This document shows positions 24,321 through 33,354 of a stretch of 64,000 bases of DNA, one piece after another. Position 1 is the first letter of the stretch; each line of letters starts with the position of its first letter. The position numbers and the translations under genes were made by a program. Origin of the DNA: CAJCJE01 sp963818685 (GTDB lineage: Bacteria > Actinomycetota > Actinomycetes > Mycobacteriales > Pseudonocardiaceae); NCBI GenBank assembly GCA_963818685.1, contig CAWFTJ010000001.1, positions 682,001 through 746,000 on the forward strand. Direction: 5' to 3'. The notes under the pieces are model-generated. The model saw nothing but the letters and a program-made list of their open reading frames with translations, did not search any database and was not told the origin of the DNA.

Positions 24321-24788
24321 ATGCGGGTACGCGTGACGGTGAACGGCGAGGACCGAACCGCCGACGACGTGTGGGAGGGCGAGAGCCTGCTCTACCTGCT
24401 CCGCGAACGGCTCGGCCTCCCCGGTTCGAAGAACGCCTGTGAACAGGGCGAATGCGGTTCGTGCACGGTCTACCTCGACGGCGAGCCGGTCTGTTCCTGC
24501 CTTGTCGCGGCGGGTCAGGCTCAGCACCGCGAGGTGCGCACGGTGGAGGGGCTCGCCGACGGCGACGCGCTCGATCCGGTCCAGGAGGCGTTCGTCGAAG
24601 CTGGCGCGGTGCAGTGCGGTTTCTGCACCCCCGGCCTGATCGTGGCCGCACACGACCTGCTGCACCGTGTGCCGAACCCGTCCGACCCGGAGATCCGCGA
24701 GGCGCTGGCCGGCAACCTGTGCCGCTGCACCGGTTACGAAAAGATCCTGGACGCCGTTCGACTGGCAGGCAGGCGGATCAACGCATGA
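24321..24788 (+). CDS. xanthine dehydrogenase, 2Fe-2S subunit
   Basis: Small (CoxS-like) subunit, 155 residues, carrying two [2Fe-2S] clusters. The plant-type cluster uses Cys40, Cys45, Cys48 and Cys60 (ACEQGECGSCTVYLDGEPVC). The second cluster uses the Cys in VQCGFCTPG and NLCRCTGYEKI. Two bases separate it from the FAD-subunit stop, and its stop overlaps the next ATG (ATGA), so translation is tightly coupled. Confidence 0.95.
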   Translation: MRVRVTVNGEDRTADDVWEGESLLYLLRERLGLPGSKNACEQGECGSCTVYLDGEPVCSCLVAAGQAQHREVRTVEGLADGDALDPVQEAFVEAGAVQCGFCTPGLIVAAHDLLHRVPNPSDPEIREALAGNLCRCTGYEKILDAVRLAGRRINA

Positions 24789-26140
24789 GCCGCACGATCA
24801 TCGACAACGCCGCTATCTCCACAATGGACGAAGCGCTCACCGAGTACGCGTCCGGCCACGTGATCGTCGAGGGCAACCGCATCGTCGCCGTCGGCGACGG
24901 CCCGGCTCCCCCAGACCCGTCCGCGACCCACCTCAACGGCAGCGGCTGCCTGGTCACTCCCGGCTTCGTCAACACGCACCACCACCTCTACCAGTGGGCG
25001 ACGCGCGGCTACGCGCAGGACGCGACCCTCTTCCAGTGGCTGGTGACCCTCTACCCGGTGTGGGGCAGGCTCGACGCCGAGATCACCGCGGCCGCGGGCG
25101 CGGCCGGCATGGCCCGCCTCGCGCTGACCGGCTGCACCACCATCGCCGACCACCACTACGTCTTCCCCAGCGACGGCGGCGACCAGGTCTCCGCGCTCGT
25201 CGAGGCAGCCAACCGGATCGGACCGCGACTGCATCTCGTCCGCGGTTCCATGGACCGAGGCGTGAGCAAGGGCGGCCTCCCGCCGGACCGGATCGTCGAG
25301 GACACCGAGGCGGCGCTGCTCGCCACCGAGGCCGCGATCAACGCGCACCACGACCCGTCACCCGACGCCCGCATCCAGGTGGCCGTCGGCCCCTGCTCGC
25401 CGTTCTCGGTGACCAGGGAACTCATGACCGGCGCGGCCGAACTGGCCCGTCGCACCAACACCCGGCTGCACACCCACCTCGCCGAAACCATCGACGAAGA
25501 ACACCAGTGCCAACGCGAGTTCGGCCGCACGCCGGTCGAATACGCGGCCGATCTCGGCTGGCTCGGCCCTGATGTGTGGCTCGGCCACGGCATCCACCTC
25601 AACGCCGACGCGATCAAGTCGATCGCGAACAGCCAAACCGGTGTCGCGCACTGCCCGACCTCCAACGCGCGCATCGGCGCCGGCCTGGCGCCCGTCCGCG
25701 AACTGCTCGACGCGGGCGTCGCCGTCGGCCTAGGCGCGGACGGTGCCGCGTCGAACGAATCCGGTGGCCTTGCCGAGGAAATGCACCAGGCCCTGCTCAT
25801 CGCCCGGCTGCGCGGCGGCCCCACGTCCCTCTCGGCCCGGCAGACCCTGTGGATGGCCACCGTCGGCGGCGCCCGCTGCCTCGGCCGGGCCGCCGACCTC
25901 GGCTCGCTGCGCCCCGGCGCGCTCGCCGATCTGGCCGTCTGGCGCCTGGACGGCTTCGCGCACGCCGGCATCGCCGACCCGGTCGCCGCTCTCGTCTTCG
26001 GCTCGCCCGCGCCACTGGAACTCCTGCTCGTGGACGGAAAACCCGTGGTGGCGAACGACGAACTACGCACGGCCGACGACGCGGAACTGGCCGAGGCGCT
26101 GCGCAAGGCGAGCAGCCGACTTGCGGAAGGAGCGGTATGA
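24785..26140 (+). CDS. 8-oxoguanine deaminase (amidohydrolase)
   Basis: Cytoplasmic amidohydrolase of 451 residues, predicted to convert 8-oxoguanine to urate. Metal ligands: His in GFVNTHHHLYQWATRGYAQD (about 59-78), HTHLAETIDE (about 218-227), GHGIHLN, and the catalytic Asp in GLGADGAASNESGG. The stretch TLFQWLVTLYPVW after the HHH motif is characteristic of 8-oxoguanine deaminases. It overlaps the Fe-S subunit stop and the Mo-subunit start (both ATGA), so the gene is embedded inside the xanthine dehydrogenase operon. Both enzymes deliver urate, which explains the grouping. A guanine or other aminopurine activity cannot be excluded. Confidence 0.88.
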   Translation: MSRTIIDNAAISTMDEALTEYASGHVIVEGNRIVAVGDGPAPPDPSATHLNGSGCLVTPGFVNTHHHLYQWATRGYAQDATLFQWLVTLYPVWGRLDAEITAAAGAAGMARLALTGCTTIADHHYVFPSDGGDQVSALVEAANRIGPRLHLVRGSMDRGVSKGGLPPDRIVEDTEAALLATEAAINAHHDPSPDARIQVAVGPCSPFSVTRELMTGAAELARRTNTRLHTHLAETIDEEHQCQREFGRTPVEYAADLGWLGPDVWLGHGIHLNADAIKSIANSQTGVAHCPTSNARIGAGLAPVRELLDAGVAVGLGADGAASNESGGLAEEMHQALLIARLRGGPTSLSARQTLWMATVGGARCLGRAADLGSLRPGALADLAVWRLDGFAHAGIADPVAALVFGSPAPLELLLVDGKPVVANDELRTADDAELAEALRKASSRLAEGAV

Positions 26141-28425
26141 CTCAGGAAACCACTGTCACCAGCGGCGTCACCGACGGCATCGGCACCAACGCCCGCCGCC
26201 CGGACGGCGCGCTCAAGGCAAAGGGCCAGTTCGCGTACTCGTCCGACCTCTGGCACGAGGACATGATCTGGGGCGCCACCCTGCGCAGCCCGCACCCGTA
26301 CGCGCACATCACCGGCATCGACATCACCGAGGCCCTGAAACTGCCCGGGGTCTACGCGGTGCTCACCCATCGCGACGTCCCCGGCACCAACCTCTACGGC
26401 CTCGAACACGCCGACCAGCCGGTGCTCGCCATTGACACCGTCCGCTACCAGGGCGAACCCATCGCCCTGGTCGGCGCCGACCACCCGGAGACAGCGCGCA
26501 GAGCCATCAAGCTGATCAAGGTCGATTACGACGTCCACCAGCCCCTCACCGACGCCGAAACCGCCGTGTCCGGCGAAGGCCCGAAGCTGCACCCCGGTGG
26601 CAACGTCGTCCGCCACGTGCCCATCCGCAAAGGCGATCCGGACGCGACCGCCGACCTCGTCGTCACCGGCGACTACGAGGTCGGCATGCAGGACCAGGCG
26701 TTCCTCGGCCCCGAATCCGGCCTTGCCGTGCCAGCCGAGGACGGCGGCATCGACCTCTACGTCGCCACCCAGTGGCTGCACGTCGACCAGCGCCAGGTGG
26801 CCGAGGCGCTCGGCCTCCCGTTGGAGAAGGTCCGGCTGACCCTGGCCGGCGTCGGCGGCGCGTTCGGCGGCCGCGAGGACCTGTCCATGCAGGTCCACGC
26901 GTGTCTGCTCGCCCTGCACGTGGGTAAGCCGGTGAAGATGGTCTACAACCGCGAGGAGTCGTTCTTCGGCCACGTGCACCGCCACCCGGCCAAGCTCTAC
27001 TACGAGCACGGAGTGACCCGCGACGGCAAGATCGTCTACCTGAAGGCGCGCATCTACCTCGACGGCGGCGCCTACGCCTCCAGCACCGGCGCGGTGGTCG
27101 CCAACGCGGCAACGCTCGGCGCGGGCCCGTACGACATCCCGAACGTGAGCATCGACTGCTGGGGCGCCTATACCAACAACCCGCCCTGCGGCGCCATGCG
27201 CGGCTTCGGCGCGGTCCAGGCCGGCTTCGCCTACGAGTCCCAAATGGACAAGATCGCCGCCGCCCTCGGCATGCACCCGGTCGACTTCCGTGCCCGCAAC
27301 GCGATGTCCGAGGGCAGCACCATGCCCACCGGCCAACTCGTCGACGCGCCCGCGCCCGTCGCCGAACTCCTCGACCGCGTCCGCGACAAGCCGATGCCCG
27401 CCCCGCTCCCCACCGATCCGGACCTCCGCCAGCTGCCCGGTGGCGTCTCCAACACCACCCACGGCGAGGGCGTCGTACGCGGCGTCGGCTACGCGGTCGG
27501 CATCAAGAACATCTGCTTCTCCGAGGGCTTCGACGACTACTCGACCGCGCGGCTGCGCGTCGAAGTGATCGCCGACGAACCGGTAGCCACCATCCACACC
27601 GCGGCCGCCGAGGTCGGCCAGGGCCTTGTCACCATCGAGCAGCAGATCGTCCGCTCCGAACTCGGCCTGCAACGGGTCACCGTGCACCCGGTCGACACCT
27701 CGGTCGGCAACGGCGGATCCACCTCCGCCTCCCGCCAGACCTACGTCACCGGTGGTGCGGTCAAAGCCGCCTGCGAAGCCGTCCGCGCCGCCTTGTTGAC
27801 TCTCGCGGCTCGCAAATACAGTCTGCCCCGCCGCGAACTCACCCTGGTCGACGGCAAGCTCGTCGCCGAATCGTCCGGTGTGCTCGCCGACCTGGTCGAC
27901 GTGCTCGGCGCCGACGTCGTCGAGGAGACCGTCGAGTGGCGGCACCGCAACACCGAGCCGATCGACCCGGTCACCGGCCAGGGCAACGCGCACGTCCAGT
28001 ACGGCTTCGCCGCGCACCGCGCCGTCGTCGACGTGGACACCGAACTCGGCCTCGTCCGCGTCGTCCAGCTCGACTGTGCTCAGGACGTCGGCAAGGCCAT
28101 GAACCCGCAGGCGGTCATCGGCCAGATCCAGGGCGGTTCGGCGCAGGGTCTCGGGTTGGCCGTGATGGAGGAGATCCAGCTCGTCGACGGCAAGGTCCGC
28201 AACCCGTCCTTCACCGACTACCTGATCCCGACCATCCTCGACATGCCGCCGATGAACATCGACGTGCTCGAACGCCCCGACCCGAACGCGCCCTACGGCT
28301 TGCGCGGCGTCGGCGAGCCACCGACCATCTCCTCGACCCCGGCCATCGTCGCCGCCATCCGCGCCGCGACCGGCCTCGCCCTCACCAGGACCCCGGTCCG
28401 ACCCGAACACATCACCGGAACGTAG
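26137..28425 (+). CDS. xanthine dehydrogenase, molybdopterin-binding subunit
   Basis: Large (CoxL/XdhB-like) catalytic subunit, 762 residues, hydroxylating hypoxanthine/xanthine to urate. Landmarks: DALKAKGQ-type start (RRPDGALKAKGQFAYSSDL), AGVGGAFGGREDLSMQVHA (about 240), GAMRGFGAVQAGFAYE (about 350), AEVGQGLVTIEQQIV, and the terminal GLRGVGEPPTIS containing the catalytic Glu. It begins inside the deaminase stop (ATGA). No XdhC-type maturation factor is present in the window. Guanine deaminase follows after 12 bp. Confidence 0.94.
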   Translation: MTQETTVTSGVTDGIGTNARRPDGALKAKGQFAYSSDLWHEDMIWGATLRSPHPYAHITGIDITEALKLPGVYAVLTHRDVPGTNLYGLEHADQPVLAIDTVRYQGEPIALVGADHPETARRAIKLIKVDYDVHQPLTDAETAVSGEGPKLHPGGNVVRHVPIRKGDPDATADLVVTGDYEVGMQDQAFLGPESGLAVPAEDGGIDLYVATQWLHVDQRQVAEALGLPLEKVRLTLAGVGGAFGGREDLSMQVHACLLALHVGKPVKMVYNREESFFGHVHRHPAKLYYEHGVTRDGKIVYLKARIYLDGGAYASSTGAVVANAATLGAGPYDIPNVSIDCWGAYTNNPPCGAMRGFGAVQAGFAYESQMDKIAAALGMHPVDFRARNAMSEGSTMPTGQLVDAPAPVAELLDRVRDKPMPAPLPTDPDLRQLPGGVSNTTHGEGVVRGVGYAVGIKNICFSEGFDDYSTARLRVEVIADEPVATIHTAAAEVGQGLVTIEQQIVRSELGLQRVTVHPVDTSVGNGGSTSASRQTYVTGGAVKAACEAVRAALLTLAARKYSLPRRELTLVDGKLVAESSGVLADLVDVLGADVVEETVEWRHRNTEPIDPVTGQGNAHVQYGFAAHRAVVDVDTELGLVRVVQLDCAQDVGKAMNPQAVIGQIQGGSAQGLGLAVMEEIQLVDGKVRNPSFTDYLIPTILDMPPMNIDVLERPDPNAPYGLRGVGEPPTISSTPAIVAAIRAATGLALTRTPVRPEHITGT

Positions 28426-28437
28426 GAGGACCTTTCT

Positions 28438-28923
28438 GTGGCAAACCTTTCCGTGGCGGCAGAACAGGACTGGTTGCGCAAGGCCGTCGACCTCGCCGCC
28501 GAGAACGTGTCCTCCGGCGGTGGCCCGTTCGGCGCGCTGATCGTGCGGGACGGCGAGGTCGTCTCCACCGGCGTCAACCGGGTCACCAAGGACATGGACC
28601 CGACCGCGCACGCCGAGATCGTCGCGATCCGCTCGGCCTGTCGCAAGCTCGACGACTTCAAGCTGGCCGGCTGCGTGCTGCTCTCCTCGTGCGAACCATG
28701 CCCGATGTGCCTGGCCGCCGCCATGTGGTCCCGATTGGACCGCGTCTGCTACGCCGCCGACCGGGACGACGCAGCACGCGCCGGCTTCAGCGACCGCGAC
28801 TTCTACGAAACGTTCGACAAGCCAAGGGAAAGCTGGACCATGACAGTGGCTCAACTGTCCCAGGTAGACGGATGGACCCCGTTCGACCGCTGGCTGGCCC
28901 AACCCAACCGCGTCGAGTACTGA
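28438..28923 (+). CDS. guanine deaminase (CDA-fold)
   Basis: Zinc deaminase of the cytidine-deaminase fold, 161 residues, converting guanine to xanthine. Zinc site: THAEIVAIRSAC with catalytic His-Ala-Glu (about 60) and SSCEPCPMCLAA with both Cys. Residues GGGPFGALIV early and the terminal Tyr region are typical of the bacterial guanine deaminase group. The GTG at 28438 has TAGGAGG 8 bases upstream. It feeds xanthine to the dehydrogenase encoded by the same operon. Confidence 0.92.
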   Translation: MANLSVAAEQDWLRKAVDLAAENVSSGGGPFGALIVRDGEVVSTGVNRVTKDMDPTAHAEIVAIRSACRKLDDFKLAGCVLLSSCEPCPMCLAAAMWSRLDRVCYAADRDDAARAGFSDRDFYETFDKPRESWTMTVAQLSQVDGWTPFDRWLAQPNRVEY

Positions 28924-28940
28924 TCCTCGCGTTGACAACT

Positions 28941-28960
28941 CGGTGCTGACCGGAGCACCG
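28941..28960 (+). terminator. short hairpin between guanine deaminase and permease genes
   Basis: Stem CGGTGCT / AGCACCG, 6-base loop, 17 bp after the guanine deaminase stop, followed by an A-run instead of a U-run. It may be a weak terminator or an attenuator ahead of the permease. TTGACA at 28932-28937 may be a -35, but no -10 at the right distance was seen. Confidence 0.45.
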
Positions 28961-29047
28961 CAAAAAACCGCAACCGTCCCGACCAGGGCCGCACGAATGG
29001 ACGCGCCGGCTCCGGTCGAGCACGCCCACCGGCATGGGAGGACGTCC

Positions 29048-30481
29048 GTGACCCGCCTGCTCGAACCCACCTCCACCACGACCACCGCAGTCCCCCCGCT
29101 CGAACGCCTGTTTCACCTCCGCTCCCGAGGCAGCACCGTCGGCCGCGAGTTCCGAGGCGGCCTCACCACCTTCGTTGCCATGTCCTACATCGTGCTGCTG
29201 AACCCACTCATCCTCGGCAGCAGCGCCGACATCACCGGCGCCAAGCTCAGCACCACCGAACTCACCACCGCGACCGCGCTCGCCGCCGCCGTGATGACCG
29301 TCCTGATGGGACTCGTCGGCAACGCCCCGCTCGCCATCGCCGCCGGCCTCGGTGTCAACGGCATCGTCGCCTACCAGCTCGCCCCGGCAATGACCTGGCC
29401 GGAAGCCTTCGGCCTTGTCATCCTGGAGGGCGTCTGCATCGTCGTGATGGCCGTCAGCGGCATCCGCGAACGCATCATGAACGCGATCCCGGCGCCGATC
29501 AAAACCGCGATCACGGTCGGCATCGGCCTCTACATCGCGCTGGTCGGCCTGGTCAGTGCCGGTTTCGTGACCAGGACCCCCGACTCGGCCAACTCGGACG
29601 TGCCCGTCCGGATGGGCATCAACGGTCACCTGACCGGCCTGCCCATGGTCGTGTTCTGCGTCGGCCTGCTGCTGATGATCGTCCTGGTCGCCCGCAAGGT
29701 CCCCGGCGCCATCCTGATCAGCATCCTCACGGCCACCGTCCTTGCGGTCGTCCTCAACGCCGCCTTCCACCCCAAGGACTGGGGCCTGATCACCCCGGCC
29801 CTCCCCGCGCACATCGTCGCCGCCCCCGACTTCGGCCTGTTCGGCCACGTCAACCTCGTCGGCGGCTTCGCGTCGGCAGGCCCGGTCCAGGCAATCGTGT
29901 TCCTGTTCACCCTTGTTCTGTCCGGCTTCTTCGACGCGATGGGCACCATAACCGGGGTATCCGCGGAAGCCGGCCTCACCGACAAGAACGGCAAGGTCAA
30001 GGGCATGGGCCGCATCCTGCTGGTGGACGGCACCGGTGCCATCGCGGGCGGCCTGACCGGCTCGGCCCCCAACACGGTCTTCCTGGAATCCGCGGCAGGC
30101 GTCGGCGAAGGCGCCCGAACCGGCCTGGCCAGCATCGTCACCGGTGCGTTGTTCGGCATCACCCTCCTGCTGACCCCGCTCGCCGCCATCGTCCCAGCCC
30201 AGGCAGCGGCACCGGCCCTTGTCGTCGTCGGCGGCATGATGATGGCCCAGTGCCGCTCGATTCCCTGGCAGGACACCGACTACCTGATCCCGATCTTCCT
30301 CACGATCATCCTCATCCCGTTCACCTACTCGATCACCAACGGCATCGGCGCCGGCCTGATCGCGTTCGTCGCCGTCAAAACCTGCCGAGGCCGCTGGCGC
30401 GAAGCCGGTTGGCTGGTCACCGTCATCGCCGCCCTGTTCGTCGTCTATTTCGCCATCAACGCGGTGAAAACCCTCTTCTGA
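29048..30481 (+). CDS. NCS2 family purine permease (AzgA-like)
   Basis: Proton-coupled purine base importer of the AzgA-like branch, 477 residues and about 12-14 membrane helices. Characteristic motifs: REFRGGLTTFVAMSYIVLLN at the start, GVNGIVAYQLA in place of helix 3, GFFDAMGTITGVSAEAGL, and ALTGSAPNTVFLES-type GGLTGSAPNTVFLESAAGVG. AzgA homologues take up hypoxanthine, guanine and adenine, in keeping with the guanine deaminase/xdh genes upstream. I chose the GTG at 29048 because GGGAGG precedes it. Confidence 0.9.
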   Translation: MTRLLEPTSTTTTAVPPLERLFHLRSRGSTVGREFRGGLTTFVAMSYIVLLNPLILGSSADITGAKLSTTELTTATALAAAVMTVLMGLVGNAPLAIAAGLGVNGIVAYQLAPAMTWPEAFGLVILEGVCIVVMAVSGIRERIMNAIPAPIKTAITVGIGLYIALVGLVSAGFVTRTPDSANSDVPVRMGINGHLTGLPMVVFCVGLLLMIVLVARKVPGAILISILTATVLAVVLNAAFHPKDWGLITPALPAHIVAAPDFGLFGHVNLVGGFASAGPVQAIVFLFTLVLSGFFDAMGTITGVSAEAGLTDKNGKVKGMGRILLVDGTGAIAGGLTGSAPNTVFLESAAGVGEGARTGLASIVTGALFGITLLLTPLAAIVPAQAAAPALVVVGGMMMAQCRSIPWQDTDYLIPIFLTIILIPFTYSITNGIGAGLIAFVAVKTCRGRWREAGWLVTVIAALFVVYFAINAVKTLF

Positions 30482-30499
30482 CACACAAGGAGCGCGACG

Positions 30500-30883
30500 A
30501 TGCCCCTGATGTTCCTCAACGGATCGGCAATGCAGGGCGGCCCACTGCACGACCAACTCCTCGGCGCGCCCCTCGTCCGCCGTGCCCGCACCGCGGCCAA
30601 GTACCGGTTCTTCTCGGTGGCCAACCGTTTCCCGGCGATGCACCCGGCGCCGCGAGACGGGCACCGGGTGCACGGGGAGGTGTATGACCTCACCCTGGAA
30701 ACACTGCACAATCACCTGTTGCCGGCTGAACCGGAAGAACTCGAACTCGGCACCATCGAGTTGTCCGACGGAACGGCGTGCCTGGCCACGCTGCTCCGCA
30801 CGATCCTCCTCGGTTCCCCCAACCTGATCGACATCTCCGACATCGGCGACTGGCCGACCTACCTGGCCACCCTCACGCCTTGA
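30500..30883 (+). CDS. gamma-glutamylcyclotransferase-like protein (allophanate hydrolase C-domain type)
   Basis: Protein of 127 residues with the GGCT-like fold found as the C-terminal domain of allophanate hydrolases: MFLNGSAMQGGPLHDQLLGA, then YRFFSVANRFPAMHPAP, VHGEVYDLTLETLHNHLLP and LELGTIELSDGTACLATLL. Free-standing copies occur in purine and urea catabolic loci. The role is not settled; it might act on a ureido or amide intermediate. AAGGAG precedes the ATG, and the gene lies 18 bp after the permease stop, so it belongs to that operon. Confidence 0.8.
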   Translation: MPLMFLNGSAMQGGPLHDQLLGAPLVRRARTAAKYRFFSVANRFPAMHPAPRDGHRVHGEVYDLTLETLHNHLLPAEPEELELGTIELSDGTACLATLLRTILLGSPNLIDISDIGDWPTYLATLTP

Positions 30884-30892
30884 CGCTGGTGT

Positions 30893-31711
30893 CTATTTCA
30901 CGAACTGAAGCAGATCCTCATTGAGCCGATCCCGATGCGTCAGGAACAGCCCGTGCGGCGCGTTCTCGTACACGATCAGCTCACTACCCGGAATCAGCTC
31001 GGCCTCCCGATATCCCGACCGCTCAATGGGTGTCGAGGCATCGGTGTCCCCGTGGATGATCAGGGTCGGCACGGAGATCTCGGGCAACTCGGCCCGGAAA
31101 TCCGTGCTGACCCCGGCCCGGTTGAACTCCAGGTGGGCCCACAAGGTCGTCCGCAACATGTCCGCGATGCGCTGCCGCACCAACTCCTCGGACGCGTCAC
31201 ACCCCGGCAACCCGGTTCGGACGAACGGCGGCGCCAGATCCCGAGCCCACTGCGCGAAGTCCCGCTTCCACCGCTCCCGCAGGGCGGCCGCGGCGGCCAG
31301 GTCGATCCCGTGCGGATTGTCCTCGGTCTTCACCGGATACGGCAGTGTGGTGGCCACCAACGCGATCTTCGCCACCCGCGCCGACCCGTGCCGGGTCAGG
31401 TAGCGAACGATCTCGCCACCGGCCATCGAATGCCCGACCAGCACGGCATCCCGCACATCATGGAACTCCAGCACGGCGGCCAGATCGTCGGCCAGCGTGT
31501 CGTAGTCGTATCCGGTCCCCGGATCGTCCGATCTCCCGTGCCCGCGCCGGTCGTAGGAAATGGCCCTGCACCCGTTGTCCGCCAGGTGAACCCGCTGATA
31601 GTCCCACATCGTCGAGCTCATCCCGCCACCGGCAAGGAACACCACCGGCCGCCCATCGCCCCACGCGGACGTGAACAGCGAGGTGCCACCGGCACCCGTC
31701 ACGAACGGCAT
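30893..31711 (-). CDS. alpha/beta hydrolase (non-heme peroxidase/esterase type)
   Basis: Alpha/beta hydrolase of 272 residues. The nucleophile is in LVGHSMAGGEIVRYL (about 93-107), the acid in IIHGDTDASTP (about 224), and the His in NAPHGLFLTH. The oxyanion region VFLAGGGMSSTMWDYQ and YDRRGHGRSDDPGTGYDYDT are of chloroperoxidase-like hydrolases. Substrate unknown. It is 12 bp downstream of an NTF2-like gene and likely co-transcribed with it; an operator-like motif shared with a distant XRE regulator lies upstream of the pair. It probably has no role in purine degradation. Confidence 0.87.
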   Translation of the reverse strand: MPFVTGAGGTSLFTSAWGDGRPVVFLAGGGMSSTMWDYQRVHLADNGCRAISYDRRGHGRSDDPGTGYDYDTLADDLAAVLEFHDVRDAVLVGHSMAGGEIVRYLTRHGSARVAKIALVATTLPYPVKTEDNPHGIDLAAAAALRERWKRDFAQWARDLAPPFVRTGLPGCDASEELVRQRIADMLRTTLWAHLEFNRAGVSTDFRAELPEISVPTLIIHGDTDASTPIERSGYREAELIPGSELIVYENAPHGLFLTHRDRLNEDLLQFVK

Positions 31712-31723
31712 GTCGATTCCCCC

Positions 31724-32095
31724 TCAGTCCTCAATGGCCGGAATCGGCCCGAAGAACCCGACCATGCGAACCAGTCGCCCCTGGTCGTCGACCTCGCCAA
31801 CGTCGGTCCCGGCCACTGCGACGCCGCCGTCCGGCGCCACCAGTTCCCACGCGACGCGCAGCTGGTCGTGGTGCGTGTCCACCGCGCTGACCCGACGGAA
31901 CTTGCAGCCGGGGAACTGGCCGTGCGCGATCGCGATCATCTCGCTGATGCCCTGGTGTCCCTCGCCGGTCAGTGGCGGGTCGATGAGCCGCCCCTCCGGC
32001 GCCCACACCTGCTCGATGAGCGCGGCACGCTGCTCCGCGTCGGTCTCGTTCCACGCCGAGAAGTAGGTGTCGACGGTGGTGGTCAGATCGCTCAT
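31724..32095 (-). CDS. NTF2-like / SnoaL-fold protein
   Basis: Protein of 123 residues with the cone-shaped NTF2-like fold: VDTYFSAWNETDAEQRAALI at the start, WAPEGRLIDPPLTGEGHQGI, and a C-terminal sheet GEVDDQGRLVRMVGFFG. Members bind or modify small hydrophobic molecules; this one is unassigned. ATG at 32095 with AGGAGG 8 bases upstream. First gene of a two-gene unit with the downstream hydrolase. Confidence 0.82.
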   Translation of the reverse strand: MSDLTTTVDTYFSAWNETDAEQRAALIEQVWAPEGRLIDPPLTGEGHQGISEMIAIAHGQFPGCKFRRVSAVDTHHDQLRVAWELVAPDGGVAVAGTDVGEVDDQGRLVRMVGFFGPIPAIED

Positions 32096-32165
32096 GATGC
32101 CCTCCTGGGTTGATGTCGTTCACTTCGACGAGATCAACCCTGACGCACCGCCGACACGAAAGCGA

Positions 32166-32180
32166 TTACCCCACAGGTAA
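32166..32180. promoter_or_regulatory. candidate XRE-type operator upstream of NTF2/hydrolase genes
   Basis: TTACCCCACAGGTAA shares 12 of 15 positions, including the full CAGGTAA half, with the perfect palindrome TTACCTGCCAGGTAA in front of the XRE regulator gene at 59993-60007. It lies 71 bp upstream of the NTF2-like start. Confidence 0.5.
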
Positions 32181-32223
32181 CTCTTCCTCCCCCTCCCCCA
32201 GCCGGCAGCGACCCGCTCTCACC

Positions 32224-33354
32224 TCACCCCACCAACCGCTCGATCACGTCGCCCGGCAGCTCGATGTCCCGCCCCGCCACGATCTGCTTGGCCTCGGCCT
32301 CCCCGAACCCGCAGTCGGCCACCAGCACCCCGACCGCCTGCGCGACCGGCAGCGCCCCGAACCACCGCGCCGCCAACGCCCGCGCCGCCTCCTCGTCCAG
32401 CCGCCCGTACACCCGCACGCGCCCGATGCCGCCATCCGGGAAAATGTCCAACCGCACCCGCGAAACCGGCCGATTCGCCTCGATCCGGAACCGGTGCGAG
32501 GTATCCGGTTGGAGTCGCTGCTCAACCAGAACCGGCACCCATTCACCGTCCACGAGCCCGCCCAGCGACACCCGATCCGGCGCGTTCCCCTTGTAGTGTG
32601 TCGTGTCGATTTCCACCACCCGAGGAATCGCCGGCGCGGCCAGCCCGATCACCGCCCAGTCGTGCCCGTCGTCGCGCCGTCGAGCGGTTTCCCAGCCATC
32701 GGCCATGAATCGCGACTCACCCGGTTGCAACATGTTGTTCGGCAACGAGAAGAACCAGTTGCTGCACTCGACAACCGAGCCGCCGTTGACCAACGCGGCC
32801 AGGTCGAACGGCACATCGGTCAGCCAGCGCGGATCGGCAACCGCCTCCCCGTGCACGCGCAGCCGCGCAACCCCACCGTCCGGAAAGATCTTCAACCGAA
32901 TGTGCGTGTACCGCGTCCCGGAATCGACCGTGAACACATTCTTGCTGTCACCCCGCAATGCCGCGTGGTCGACGATCGTCTCCCATTCGGCGTCGACCAG
33001 ATCCTCGACATCCGGATATCCGTCGACCCCGCATCCCTCCACGGTCGCGAACGGCGGAAAGTTACCCTTGAAAAACGCGGTATCGACCACGATCACCCTG
33101 GGAACACCGGGAATTCCGAGCCGGACGATGGCCCAGTCGTGATCGCCGGACTCCCGACGCCGACGACGCGTCTCCCACCCGTCGTACTCCTGCCCCTTGT
33201 TGGTGAACGTCAACGGGCGGAACACCGGCTCCTCGGGCTTGATCAGGTTCTCCCGCTCCGCGAAGAACTCGTCGTTGGCCGCGAGCACGCTGCCGCCGAC
33301 CCGGCGCGAGGCCAGGTCGGGCAGTTGGGTCAGGATCTCGTCCTCGGCGCTCAT
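32224..33354 (-). CDS. alc: allantoicase
   Basis: Hydrolyses allantoate to ureidoglycolate and urea. The two homologous jelly-roll domains are visible as repeats: YDGWETRRRRRESGDHDWAI / MADGWETARRRDDGHDWAVI and FKGNFPP / YKGNAPD, with RLKIFPDGGVARLRVHGE / RLDIFPDGGIGRVRVYGR. The 376 residues include a C-terminal helical tail of about 45 residues after the second domain (FGALPVAQAVGVLVADCGFG), which I cannot name. The ATG shares one base with the allantoinase stop (TGATG). Part of the minus-strand run gcl, glxK, allB, alc. Confidence 0.94.
   Translation of the reverse strand: MSAEDEILTQLPDLASRRVGGSVLAANDEFFAERENLIKPEEPVFRPLTFTNKGQEYDGWETRRRRRESGDHDWAIVRLGIPGVPRVIVVDTAFFKGNFPPFATVEGCGVDGYPDVEDLVDAEWETIVDHAALRGDSKNVFTVDSGTRYTHIRLKIFPDGGVARLRVHGEAVADPRWLTDVPFDLAALVNGGSVVECSNWFFSLPNNMLQPGESRFMADGWETARRRDDGHDWAVIGLAAPAIPRVVEIDTTHYKGNAPDRVSLGGLVDGEWVPVLVEQRLQPDTSHRFRIEANRPVSRVRLDIFPDGGIGRVRVYGRLDEEAARALAARWFGALPVAQAVGVLVADCGFGEAEAKQIVAGRDIELPGDVIERLVG

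Noticed and set aside
25156..29085. A 1,309-codon open frame on the minus strand across the xdh operon, and similar long ones (e.g. 17516-19585 plus, 6160-8145 minus, 28787-30715 minus, 11730-13652 minus)
   Set aside because: All lie opposite genes with strong homology and have the composition expected of antisense frames in high-GC DNA (Arg, Ala, Gly, Val, His rich, no domain pattern).
32224..32370. Fused OHCU-decarboxylase-like domain at the allantoicase C-terminus
   Set aside because: The tail FGALPVAQAVGVLVADCGFG only vaguely resembles the start of that family and lacks its catalytic His. Left unnamed.
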